Shown here one piece after another: positions 8,325 through 16,213 of a stretch of 64,000 nucleotides of DNA (its first letter is position 1; each line of letters opens with the position of its first letter). The stretch lies in NCBI RefSeq assembly GCF_012163145.1, contig NZ_JAAVTX010000005.1, positions 310,001 through 374,000 of the forward strand. Reading direction: 5' to 3'. The translations under genes and the position numbers were made by a program. Under the pieces are notes generated by a model. That model was not told the origin of the DNA. It searched no databases and saw only the letters and a list, made by a program, of their open reading frames with translations. The stretch comes from Falsiroseomonas frigidaquae (GTDB lineage: Bacteria; Pseudomonadota; Alphaproteobacteria; Acetobacterales; Acetobacteraceae).

Positions 8325-9416
8325 GTGCCGGATCGCCGACATCTGCTGCTGCTCGGCGGTGGCCATGCCCATGTCGAGGTGCTGCGCCAGCTCGGCCAGA
8401 ACCCCCTGTCCGGCTGGCGCGTGACGCTGCTGACGCGGGAGGAGATGTCGCCCTATTCCGGCATGCTGCCGGGCGTCATCGCCGGGCTGTACCGGCCGGA
8501 GCAGGCGCTGATCGACATGCCGGCGCTGACGGCGCGCAGCGGGGTGGAACTGCTGCTGGACCACTGCACGGGCATCGACCCGCGGGCGAAGCAGGTGCGC
8601 CGGGCCGGTGGGGCGGATCTGGCGTGGGACCTGCTGTCGATCGATACTGGCGCCACGCCCGATACCAGCCGCACGCCCGGCGCCGCGGCGCATGCGCTGC
8701 CGCTGAAGCCTATCGATGCGCTGCTGCCGCGGATGCGGGAGATTACCGAGGCGGCGCAGGCCGGGCAGCGGATCGTGGTGGTCGGCGGGGGTGCGGCGGG
8801 GTTCGAGGTGGCCTGCGCCCTGGCGGTGCGGCTGCCGGCCTCCGTCACGCTGGTGGCGGGGGCCTCCGGCCTGCTGCCGGGGTTTCCGGACGGGCTGCGA
8901 CGCCGGGCGGCGCGGGCGCTGCTGCGGCATGGCGTGGCGCTGACGGAAGGGCACAATGTGGCGCGGGTCGAGGACGGCCTGGTCCATATGGAGGACGCCG
9001 CGCCGCTGCCCGCCACGGCGGTGATCTGGGCCACCGGCGCGGCGTCCGCGCCCTGGCTGGCGGAGACCGGCCTGGCGCGGGATGCGCGCGGCTTCCTGCG
9101 GGTGGATACCTGCCTGCGCGCGGAGGGGCATGACGCCATCTTCGCCGCCGGCGACGTGGCCAGCTTCCCCGACCCGCTGCCCAAGGCCGGAGTCTTCGCG
9201 GTGCGGCAGGGGCCGGTGCTGGCCGCCAATCTGCGGGCCGTGGCGATGGGCGAGGCGCCGCAGCCCTATGTGCCGCAGCAGGACTACCTGCGGCTGCTGT
9301 CCCTGGCGGATGGGCGCGCGCTGGGCACGCGCAACGGGTTCGTCTTCGGCGGCCGCTGGGTGTGGTGGCTGAAGGACCGGATCGACCGGCGATTCATAGC
9401 CCGCTACCAGAACTGA
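8325..9416 (+). CDS. NDH-2-like FAD/NAD(P)-binding oxidoreductase (family fused to SelD in other organisms)
   Basis: 363 residues from the GTG at 8325, chosen because AGAGGAGG lies six bases upstream. Two Rossmann motifs are clear: LLLLGGGHAHVEVL at the N-terminus and IVVVGGGAAGFEVA at about residue 150. The FAD-binding AAGDVASF segment follows near residue 270. The N-terminal GGGHAHV and the EEMSPYSGMLPG segment are typical of the NADH-dehydrogenase-like domain found alone or fused to selenide water dikinase. No SelD domain is attached here. Divergent from the D-amino-acid deacylase across the hairpin at 8237-8300. Physiological electron acceptor and role unknown. Confidence 0.82.
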   Translation: MPDRRHLLLLGGGHAHVEVLRQLGQNPLSGWRVTLLTREEMSPYSGMLPGVIAGLYRPEQALIDMPALTARSGVELLLDHCTGIDPRAKQVRRAGGADLAWDLLSIDTGATPDTSRTPGAAAHALPLKPIDALLPRMREITEAAQAGQRIVVVGGGAAGFEVACALAVRLPASVTLVAGASGLLPGFPDGLRRRAARALLRHGVALTEGHNVARVEDGLVHMEDAAPLPATAVIWATGAASAPWLAETGLARDARGFLRVDTCLRAEGHDAIFAAGDVASFPDPLPKAGVFAVRQGPVLAANLRAVAMGEAPQPYVPQQDYLRLLSLADGRALGTRNGFVFGGRWVWWLKDRIDRRFIARYQN

Positions 9417-10119
9417 GCATAACGGCCAGCGCCGGCGACAGCCCCATGGTCTCCACCGCCCCATGCGGGATCAGCCCGGCGCCGCCCTGGCCGATGGCGG
9501 CGAAGGCGGCGCGCACGCCCTCCTCCACCGAGCACAGCACCGGCACGCCCACCGCAAGCCGCGAGGCCAGCCCGGCCAGGCCGGCACCGCCCAGGATCAC
9601 CACCTCCGCCCCGTCCCGCTCCATGCAGGCCCGGCAGCTTTCCGCCAGCAGCGCCAGCGCGCCATCCGGGTCGCGCGCGATCTCGCCACCGGTGGGGGCG
9701 ACGGTGCGGATGCCTGCCAGCTGCGCCGCATAACAACGGCCGGCGAAGAACTCCTCAAGCATCGGCTTCCAGGCCGCGCCGCCGGTCACCACGCCGAAGC
9801 GGCGGCCCCGCGCGACGGTGGCGGCGGCGTCCGCCAGGCCGAGCACCGGCACCGGCGCCAATTCGCGCAGCGCATCCAGGCCAGGGTCGCCGAAGCAGCC
9901 GATCAGCACGGCATCCGCCCCCGCGCCGTGTTCCGCATAGGCATCCAGCGCGGCGTGGGCCGCGATGGCTGAGCTTGCGCGGCTGGCGATGTAGCGGGCG
10001 CCGAAGCGGCCCGTCGCGCCCTGGACGGTCACGCCGGCCGGCGCCAGGCCGCGGGCGATGGCCACCAGGCGGTCCGTGATGGCCTGCGTGGTATTGGCGT
10101 TGATCAGCAGCAGCTTCAT
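9394..10119 (-). CDS. Asp/Glu/hydantoin racemase family protein lacking the second catalytic Cys
   Basis: 241 residues from ATG at 10119 (MKLLLINANTTQ, a standard start for this family). The first catalytic cysteine, C75, is in IGCFGDPGLDA. The second, normally in LGCAGM, is replaced: the sequence reads ILGGAGLAG with Gly178 (codon GGT). Family members interconvert hydantoin or allantoin enantiomers by a two-base mechanism that needs both cysteines. Loss of one suggests a one-base reaction (as in arylmalonate decarboxylase), a different chemistry, or an inactive protein. It is the last gene of the putative ureide operon, 7 bases after the deacetylase-fold gene. The 3' end overlaps the convergent flavoprotein by 23 bases. 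Confidence 0.82.
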   Translation of the reverse strand: MKLLLINANTTQAITDRLVAIARGLAPAGVTVQGATGRFGARYIASRASSAIAAHAALDAYAEHGAGADAVLIGCFGDPGLDALRELAPVPVLGLADAAATVARGRRFGVVTGGAAWKPMLEEFFAGRCYAAQLAGIRTVAPTGGEIARDPDGALALLAESCRACMERDGAEVVILGGAGLAGLASRLAVGVPVLCSVEEGVRAAFAAIGQGGAGLIPHGAVETMGLSPALAVMLSSGSGL

Positions 10120-10126
10120 GCGGGTC

Positions 10127-11002
10127 TCAGTTCGGGTCGCCGCTGCCCTCGTACCACGCGAGGATGTCGCGTGCCTGCAGGAAGGCCACGCCGGGCATCG
10201 CCGCCAGATCGTCCAGCATCGCCTCCAGCGCCGCGATGCGGTGCGGCACGCCGGTGATATAGGGGTGGATGGCGATGCACATGATGCGGGGCGTCGTCCC
10301 GGCCTCCGCCAGCAGCCGCGCCGCATGCAGCCGGGCGCGGCGGGGCAGTTCCTGTTCGTCATGGTGCTGGATCATCACCACGGGAATGTCGTTCAGCTCG
10401 ACGCTGTAGGGCATGGTGATGAGCGGGCCATGAGCCGTCTCAAGCCGGCAGGGCAGGTCATCCACCACCCAGTCGGCGCAGTAGCGCAGCCCGGCCTCGG
10501 CCAGCAGATCCGCCGTCTCCAGCGTCTCCGTCAGTCCCGGGCCGAGCCAACCCAACGGCGGCGCCCCGGTGCAGTCCTGGATCGCCTGGATGGTCTGGCG
10601 GATCATCGCGCGCTGGTCGGGCACCTTGTGGGTCGGCACCTGCACATGGCCGTGCCCCATGAAGTCCCACCCCGCCTCATGCGCCGCCTGCGCCACGCGC
10701 GGATAGGCGGTGCAGACGGAGCCGTTGACGGACAGCGTCGGCCGGATACCGCGCTTCTGGAAGGCCTCCAGGAAGCGCCAGAAGCCGACGCGCATGCCGT
10801 ATTCGTGCCAGCCCCAATTGGCGATGTCCGGCAGCAGCGCCGCGCCGGTCGGGGCCACCAGCACCTGGCGCGGCATCGGGTTGTCGATCAGCCAGTTCTC
10901 GACATTCACCACCGGCCAGACCGCGACCTTCGCGCCGTTCGGCAGCGCGCTGGGCGGACGGTCGCCGGGGGTGAAGTAGCGCAGGCGTTGTTCGGGCCGC
11001 AT
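10127..11002 (-). CDS. Polysaccharide deacetylase-fold hydrolase, allantoinase (PuuE)-like
   Basis: 291 residues from the ATG at 11002, which shares its A with the ATPase stop (ATGA-type junction). The NodB-like barrel contains features of the PuuE cyclic-amide branch rather than chitin deacetylases: the first motif reads VNVENW instead of the usual DD pair, followed by EYGMRVGFWR, FMGHGHVQVP, PLGWLGPGLTET and a late VDDLPC. PuuE members open the ring of allantoin. Co-location with a hydantoin-racemase-like gene, an SsuABC-type transporter and allophanate hydrolase supports a ring-opening step on a ureide or hydantoin. The precise substrate is an inference. Confidence 0.8.
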   Translation of the reverse strand: MRPEQRLRYFTPGDRPPSALPNGAKVAVWPVVNVENWLIDNPMPRQVLVAPTGAALLPDIANWGWHEYGMRVGFWRFLEAFQKRGIRPTLSVNGSVCTAYPRVAQAAHEAGWDFMGHGHVQVPTHKVPDQRAMIRQTIQAIQDCTGAPPLGWLGPGLTETLETADLLAEAGLRYCADWVVDDLPCRLETAHGPLITMPYSVELNDIPVVMIQHHDEQELPRRARLHAARLLAEAGTTPRIMCIAIHPYITGVPHRIAALEAMLDDLAAMPGVAFLQARDILAWYEGSGDPN

Positions 11003-11775
11003 CAGGCTGCCTTCTTCGCATGGTGGGAATGCAGCCGCGCGCCGAGTTCGCGCCGCACCTCGTTGAATTCCGGCGAGGCGACGTCGCGTGGGCGCGGCAG
11101 TTCCACCTGATGCGCGCTGGCGATGCGGCCGGGGCCGGGTTCCATCACCACGACGCGGTCGGAGAGGAAGATCGCCTCCTCGATGCTGTGCGTGACGAAC
11201 AGCACGGTCAGCCCCGTGCGTTGCCACAGCTCGAGAAGTTCGTCCTGCAGGCGCTCCCGCGTCATCGCATCCAAGGCGCCGAAGGGCTCGTCCATCAGCA
11301 CCACCTCCGCGTCATTCGCCAGCACGCGGGCGATGGCGACGCGCTGCTTCATGCCGCCGGAGAGCTGGTGCGGATAGGCATCGGCGAAGCGGGCCAGGCC
11401 GATCAGGGCGATGAAACGCTCGACCGTGTCGCGCACCTCCGCCTTCGGGCGGCCACGGCTGGCGGGGCCGAAGCCGATATTCTCCCGCACCGTCAGCCAG
11501 GGGAAGAGGCCGTAATCCTGGAAGACCATGCCGCGATCCGGCGCCGGGCCGTCGATCGGCTTGCCCCACATCAGCGCCTGCCCGGCACTCGGTTTCTCGA
11601 AGCCCGCGACGATCCGCAGCAGCGTCGATTTGCCGCAGCCGGAGGCGCCGATCAGGCAGATGAACTCCCCCTTGCGCACGGTGAGGTTCGCGTCGCGCAG
11701 CGCCTCGATGCGACTGTCGTTCAGGATGTAGGTCTTGCCCACGCCCTGGATGTCGAGGATCGGGATCTCAGCCAC
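11002..11775 (-). CDS. ABC transporter ATP-binding protein (SsuB/TauB type)
   Basis: 257 residues with a complete ABC domain: Walker A GASGCGKST around residue 42, Q-loop region VFQDYGLFPW, signature LSGGMKQRVAIARVL, Walker B VVLMDEPFGALD and switch histidine in FVTHSIEEA. The GGMKQR form of the signature and the size are typical of nitrate/sulfonate/taurine importers. Its start overlaps the permease by 8 bases and its stop overlaps the deacetylase-fold gene by one, so translation is coupled along the operon. Confidence 0.93.
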   Translation of the reverse strand: MAEIPILDIQGVGKTYILNDSRIEALRDANLTVRKGEFICLIGASGCGKSTLLRIVAGFEKPSAGQALMWGKPIDGPAPDRGMVFQDYGLFPWLTVRENIGFGPASRGRPKAEVRDTVERFIALIGLARFADAYPHQLSGGMKQRVAIARVLANDAEVVLMDEPFGALDAMTRERLQDELLELWQRTGLTVLFVTHSIEEAIFLSDRVVVMEPGPGRIASAHQVELPRPRDVASPEFNEVRRELGARLHSHHAKKAA

Positions 11776-12610
11776 GGTGCATCGGGCTCCATCGCAGGAG
11801 GCGGTTCATCAGCATCACCACGGCGCGGTCGGAGAGGAAGCCGGCGATGCCGATCACGATCATGCCGCAGATGACCAGCTCGGTGCGCGACAGCGTGCGG
11901 CCATCCATGATGACGGCGCCGAGGCCCTGCGGCACGCCCGTCATCTCCCCCACCACGATGACGAACCAGGCCAGCCCCAGGCCAAGCCGCAGCCCGGTGA
12001 AGATGGAGGGCAGCGAGGCCGGCAGCACCACCTTGAAGAACTGCGCATTGCCGCGGCAGCCGAGCATGGCGGCGGCCTCGAACAGCCGCGGCTCCACATT
12101 CTTCACGCCAAGGATGGTGTTCAGCAGGATCGGGTAGAAGGCGCCGAGGAAGACGAGAAAGAAGGCGGATTGGGTGCCAAGGCCGAACAGGATCATCGAC
12201 AGCGGCAGCCAGGCGGTGACCGGGATCGGCCGCATCAATTGCAGGAAGGGGTCCATCAGCTGCCGCACCAGCGGGACGCGGCCGATCAGGATGCCGAGCG
12301 GCACGGCGACCAGCGCCGCCAGGATGAAGCCGCCATAGACCCGGCTGGCGGAGGCCAGCAGGTGGATATGCAGCGTGGCCGAGAAGGCATCGTCCCAGAT
12401 CCCGCCGACCGCGAAGTCCACCATGTATTCGGCGACCTCGGCTGGCGAGGGGATCAGCCGCGTCATTCCCGCCGCCACCGCCCAATGCCAGCCGAACAGC
12501 AGCAGCAGCGGCACGATCAGGGACAGCAGCACCGGCCGGACGCGCCGCCACAGCCGCAGCGCCGGTAGGGGCGGCGCTGCCGTCACCTGTGAGAGGCTTA
12601 CGTCCGACAT
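11768..12610 (-). CDS. ABC transporter permease (SsuC/TauC type)
   Basis: 280 residues with about six membrane segments after a cytoplasmic N-terminus of some 25 residues. The permease loop reads FEAAAMLGCRGNAQFFKVVLP, matching the EAA motif of nitrate/sulfonate/taurine permeases. It sits between its binding protein (17 bases upstream) and ATPase (8-base overlap). Cargo is likely the ureide-like compound that the neighbouring hydrolases process. Confidence 0.92.
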   Translation of the reverse strand: MSDVSLSQVTAAPPLPALRLWRRVRPVLLSLIVPLLLLFGWHWAVAAGMTRLIPSPAEVAEYMVDFAVGGIWDDAFSATLHIHLLASASRVYGGFILAALVAVPLGILIGRVPLVRQLMDPFLQLMRPIPVTAWLPLSMILFGLGTQSAFFLVFLGAFYPILLNTILGVKNVEPRLFEAAAMLGCRGNAQFFKVVLPASLPSIFTGLRLGLGLAWFVIVVGEMTGVPQGLGAVIMDGRTLSRTELVICGMIVIGIAGFLSDRAVVMLMNRLLRWSPMHRG

Positions 12611-12627
12611 GGTGCTGCCCTCCCCTT

Positions 12628-13578
12628 TCAGGCCGTCGCGATGGCGTTGGAGAAGGACGGGTTCAGGAAGGTGTCGAAATTCGGCAGGCGGCGGATCTGG
12701 CGCAGCTGCAGCATCTGCTCGGCATAGGTGCGGGACTGGCGCAGCACGGTGTCGTCCAGCTTCCAGATGTATTCGACATTGCCCGCGCCCAGCGCCTGCT
12801 GCACGGCGGCGCGCGGCGCGCCCAGGATGCGGACCGTGGCCTCCGCCACCTCGGCCGGGTTCGCCTTCATGTATTCGCTGGCCTGCCGATGGATGTTCAG
12901 CATGGTGCGGACCAGCGCCGGGTCGTTCTTGATGAGATCCTCGCTGGTGCCGAAGATCATGTTCAGCCCGCCCATGGCGGTGCCGTAGGGGTATTCCACC
13001 AGCTGCCCGACGCCGGAGGAGATGGAGAGGCCCGGCCCAGGCTCCGCGCCCACATAGGCGTCGATATCGCCGCGGGACAGCATGGCGTGCATCTCGCCGA
13101 AGGGCACGCGGACCGGCGTGATGTCGCGCACGGACATGCCGGATTCGCGCAGGCGTTCCAGGATGAACACCTCCTGCGTCGAGCCCGGCCAGATGCCGAT
13201 GCGCTTGCCGCGCAGATCGGCCAGGGCGCGCAGCGGGCCGCCGGCCTTGCTCACCACGCCCATGCCCTTGTTGCAGAAGGCGCCGACGACGACCACCGGC
13301 TCACCCGCCGCGGCGCCCAGCGTGGCCGCGGCGATGCCGAAGCCGCCGCAGGCGACGGAGCCGGTGACCACGGCGTTCTTACCATCGGTCGGGCTGTCGA
13401 AGGTGATGATCTCGATGGTCAGGCCGGCGGGGGCGAAGCGCTGGTAGAAATGCGGCGTCATCGAATGGATCAGGCGCAGCGAGCCCATCTTCACCGTGCG
13501 CGCGGCCTGCGCATTGGCGATGTGGGGCGCGGCAAGCGCGGCGGCGGAGGCGGCGAGCAGATGGCGGCGACGGATCAT
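12628..13578 (-). CDS. ABC transporter substrate-binding protein (SsuA/NMT1-like)
   Basis: 316 residues from ATG at 13578. The N-terminus MIRRRHLLAASAAALAAP is a Tat-like signal ending in AQA. The mature protein has NMT1/SsuA features: an early MGSLRLIHSMTPHFYQ segment and LRGKRIGIWPGSTQE at the hinge. A GDIDAYVGAEPGPGL stretch follows, where this family typically reports on ligand-gated bilobal closure. Downstream permease and ATPase genes complete the importer. It lies about 30 bases after the small allophanate hydrolase C-domain gene. Confidence 0.88.
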   Translation of the reverse strand: MIRRRHLLAASAAALAAPHIANAQAARTVKMGSLRLIHSMTPHFYQRFAPAGLTIEIITFDSPTDGKNAVVTGSVACGGFGIAAATLGAAAGEPVVVVGAFCNKGMGVVSKAGGPLRALADLRGKRIGIWPGSTQEVFILERLRESGMSVRDITPVRVPFGEMHAMLSRGDIDAYVGAEPGPGLSISSGVGQLVEYPYGTAMGGLNMIFGTSEDLIKNDPALVRTMLNIHRQASEYMKANPAEVAEATVRILGAPRAAVQQALGAGNVEYIWKLDDTVLRQSRTYAEQMLQLRQIRRLPNFDTFLNPSFSNAIATA

Positions 13579-13609
13579 GGTCTGGTCTCCCTGTTTCAGG
13601 CGGCGTCGT

Positions 13610-13999
13610 TCAAGCGGGGGCGAGGCTGGCGATGAAGGCGCGCCAGCCGCCAAATCGAGAAATGTCCTCGGCCCCGTGCAGGCCTTCCGGCTCCACGAGG
13701 AAGCCCTTGGGCGTGCTGCCATCGGCCAGGCGCAGCGTGCCGATGCAGAGCGGGGACGGGATGGCGGCGACGAAGCGGCCGAAGCCCTCCGCCGGCAGCG
13801 CCCAGACCTCGGTGGCGATGGCAGCCCCCTGCGCCACGCGCAGCAGGCCGGGACGGCGCGGCGGGCCGCCGGCGATGGCGAAAAGGCGGTAGCAGGGCTC
13901 GGTCTGCACGGCGCGGCGCAGTTCGGCACCCTCGCGCAGCAATTCGCGGTTCAGCGCCATGCCGGACAGATGCGCGCCGACGACGCAGATCTCGATCAT
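13610..13999 (-). CDS. Allophanate hydrolase C-terminal domain as a separate protein
   Basis: 129 residues corresponding to the C-terminal domain of AtzF/DUR1,2 allophanate hydrolase: VVGAHLSGMALNREL, then PCYRLFAIAGGPPRRPG, then VWALPAEGFGRFVAAIP, then ISRFGGWRAFIAS. In characterised enzymes this domain is fused to the amidase and completes decarboxylation of N-carboxycarbamate to ammonia and CO2. Here it starts four bases before the amidase stop (ATGA) and in a different frame, so it is a separate but coupled gene. The cysteine in PCYR and the downstream motifs look intact. Confidence 0.88.
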   Translation of the reverse strand: MIEICVVGAHLSGMALNRELLREGAELRRAVQTEPCYRLFAIAGGPPRRPGLLRVAQGAAIATEVWALPAEGFGRFVAAIPSPLCIGTLRLADGSTPKGFLVEPEGLHGAEDISRFGGWRAFIASLAPA

Positions 14000-15327
14000 G
14001 CCATCACCTGCATCAGCTTTGCGCCGGTGGCGGCGAGCGCGGCATCGCTGGCGCGGGGGCCGATCAACGTGACGCCGAAGGGCAGCCCATCCGGCCGCCG
14101 CATCGCCGGCACGGCGAGTGCCGCCAGATCCAGCAGGTTGACGAAATTGGTGTAGGTGCCGAGGCGGGCATTGGGGCCGATGGGGTCGGCCTCCAGCTCC
14201 GCCAGGGTGGGGAAGTTGGGCGCGGTGGGTACCAGCAGCGCCTCCATCCGCCCCCAGGCCGGCAGCGTCGCCAGGCGCAGGGCGGCCAGGCGGTGCAGGC
14301 CGGCGAAGGCGTCCGTGGCGGTGAAGCGGGCGGCGCCGGCCAGGATGCGCTGCGTCACGGGGTGCATCGCCGCGCGCGGCACCAGATGGCCGAAAGCGGC
14401 ATCGCGTTCGGCGACGAAGGCACCCTCGTAAAGCAGGCGCGCCACCTCCAGGAATGGCGTGAGGTCGAACTCCTCGATCGCCACATGCGGGGCGATGCGG
14501 GCGAGGCTTGCCTCCCACGCCGCGCGCTGCTCCGCGCCATCCAGGTGCAGGTCCGTGGCGCGCGGAATGCCGAGGCGCGTCAGCGCCGCGCCCGGCGTGC
14601 CGAGGGCGATCGGGCGGGACCATGGGTCGCGGTCATCCGCGCCCGCCATCACCGCATAGGCGGCCCAGGCATCGGCCACGCTGTGGGCGAAGACGGAGAT
14701 GCAATCCAGGCTCGGGCAGGCCGGCACCACGCCGCGGGAGGGAATGGCGCCGACCGAGGGCTTCAGCCCGACCAGCCCGTTCAGCGCCGCCGGCACGCGG
14801 CCCGATCCCGCCGTATCCGTGCCGAGCGCCAGCAGCGCCAGCCCCTGCGCCACCGCGACGGCCGAGCCGGAGGAGGACCCGCCCGGCACGCGGTCCGGCG
14901 CGCAGGCGTTGCGCGGGATGGGATGCGGCGTGCGGGTGCCGACCAGGCCGGTGGCGAACTGGTCGAGGTTGGTCTTGCCGATGACCAGCGCCCCGGCCGC
15001 CAGCAGCCTGGCCACGGCGGGGGCGCTTTCGGCCGGCAGATGGGCGAAATCCGGGCAGGCGGCAGAGGTCGGCATGCCCGCGACGTCGATATTGTCCTTC
15101 ACCGCCACCGGCACCCCCCAGAGCGGGAAGCGCGCCGGATCGAATGGCGGCAGGGCGGCGGCAGCGGCCTGCAGCGCCGCGGGGTCCGGCTGGTGCAGGA
15201 AGATGCCCGGATCGGCCAGCGCTTCATGCCGGGCGGACAGGGAATCGAGCAGAGAGGCCGGCGTCAGCCCGGCGGCATAGGCGGCGTGCAGCGCGGCGAT
15301 GCCGGCGGGCAGGCTCGGCGCGGTCAT
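13996..15327 (-). CDS. Allophanate hydrolase amidase subunit (AtzF N-terminal type)
   Basis: 443 residues from ATG at 15327; an in-frame upstream ATG at 15360 would add 11 unlikely residues. The amidase-signature triad is visible: K77 in VAVKDNI, the cis-serine at about S151 in PGGSSSGSA, and nucleophile S175 in GTDTAGSGRVPA. The DTAGSGRVPA form is characteristic of allophanate hydrolase rather than generic amidases. Expected reaction: allophanate hydrolysis, a late step of urea, biuret, cyanurate or ureide degradation. The C-terminal domain is encoded by the next gene. A palindrome resembling a GntR operator lies about 100 bases upstream. Confidence 0.88.
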   Translation of the reverse strand: MTAPSLPAGIAALHAAYAAGLTPASLLDSLSARHEALADPGIFLHQPDPAALQAAAAALPPFDPARFPLWGVPVAVKDNIDVAGMPTSAACPDFAHLPAESAPAVARLLAAGALVIGKTNLDQFATGLVGTRTPHPIPRNACAPDRVPGGSSSGSAVAVAQGLALLALGTDTAGSGRVPAALNGLVGLKPSVGAIPSRGVVPACPSLDCISVFAHSVADAWAAYAVMAGADDRDPWSRPIALGTPGAALTRLGIPRATDLHLDGAEQRAAWEASLARIAPHVAIEEFDLTPFLEVARLLYEGAFVAERDAAFGHLVPRAAMHPVTQRILAGAARFTATDAFAGLHRLAALRLATLPAWGRMEALLVPTAPNFPTLAELEADPIGPNARLGTYTNFVNLLDLAALAVPAMRRPDGLPFGVTLIGPRASDAALAATGAKLMQVMA

Positions 15328-15424
15328 GGGTGGCTTGGGTGTGACATCGCACGCAGCCAAGCAAGGCGCGTGCCGCCGTCGGCCGTGTTGCGAATCAGGT
15401 GCTTAGCGGGTGGGTTGATCCATC

Positions 15425-15435
15425 ATGTATGCAAT
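15425..15435. promoter_or_regulatory. Candidate GntR-family operator
   Basis: ATGTATGCAAT is a near-palindrome close to the TTGTATACAA type sites bound by FadR/VanR-class GntR regulators. It lies between the gntR stop side and the start of the allophanate hydrolase operon, on the path of leftward transcription. Only one copy is seen and the match is imperfect. Confidence 0.3.
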
Positions 15436-15466
15436 CACGCCCTTCAAGCAGGATTCCGCCCAATAT

Positions 15467-16162
15467 TCAGGCAGCGCTAGGGCGCCGCAGGGCCTCCGCC
15501 ATCGTCGCCCAGGTCTGCTCCGTCAGCCCGATATGGGTGCGGATCATCGCCGCCGCCCCCGCCGCATCGCCGCGCTGGATCGCGGTCAGGATCGCGCCAT
15601 GCTCCGCATGCGACCGCCGCAGCCGGTCCGGCGCCTCCAGCTGCGCGGCGCGGAAGGGGGCCAGGCGGCGGCGCGTGGCGGTGGCCAGCTCGCCCAGATA
15701 GCCGTTATGGGCGCCCAGATAGAGCAGGTGGTGGAAGGCCACATTGGCGGCGCGATAGGCAGCGACATCGCCGGCGCGCACCATGGCGGCCATCGCGGCG
15801 TGCTGGCGTTCCAGCCCGCGCCGTTCCTCCGGCGTCATCGCGAGCGCAGCCAGGGCGGCGGCCATCGCCTCCAGCTCCGCCATCACCAGGAACATCTCGG
15901 CAAGCTGGGTCGCGTCCGGAATCGCGACCACGGCGCCGCGGCGGGGGGCGACCTGCACCAGGCCAGTGGGGGCCAATTGCCGCAGCGCTTCCCGCACCGG
16001 GGTGCGGCTGCTGCCATGGGCGCGGGCCAGGCCGACCTCATCCAGCGGCGTGCCGGGCTTGAGGCGGCCGGCGACGATATCCTCCGCCAGGCTGGCGGCA
16101 ATCGCCTCCGCCCGCGTGGGGCGGGGCGGTGGCGGGGTGGGGCTGGTGCTCCGGCGGGGCAT
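15467..16162 (-). CDS. GntR family transcriptional regulator (FadR/FCD subfamily)
   Basis: 231 residues. The N-terminal winged helix (about 15-75) contains the GntR signature: IVAGRLKPGTPLDEVGLA, followed by SSRTPVREALRQL in the recognition helix and a GAVVAIPD wing. The C-terminal all-helical FCD domain shows metal/ligand-site features FHHLLYLGAHN and RSHAEHGAILTAI, where the histidines normally bind a metal. It precedes the allophanate hydrolase operon on the same strand with a 139-base gap, so it is the likely local regulator responding to a pathway acid. Confidence 0.9.
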   Translation of the reverse strand: MPRRSTSPTPPPPRPTRAEAIAASLAEDIVAGRLKPGTPLDEVGLARAHGSSRTPVREALRQLAPTGLVQVAPRRGAVVAIPDATQLAEMFLVMAELEAMAAALAALAMTPEERRGLERQHAAMAAMVRAGDVAAYRAANVAFHHLLYLGAHNGYLGELATATRRRLAPFRAAQLEAPDRLRRSHAEHGAILTAIQRGDAAGAAAMIRTHIGLTEQTWATMAEALRRPSAA

Positions 16163-16213
16163 GGGCCGGTTGTGCCGTGCCGCAGCCCTGCCCGTCCAGC
16201 CGCCGGCGCGCTT

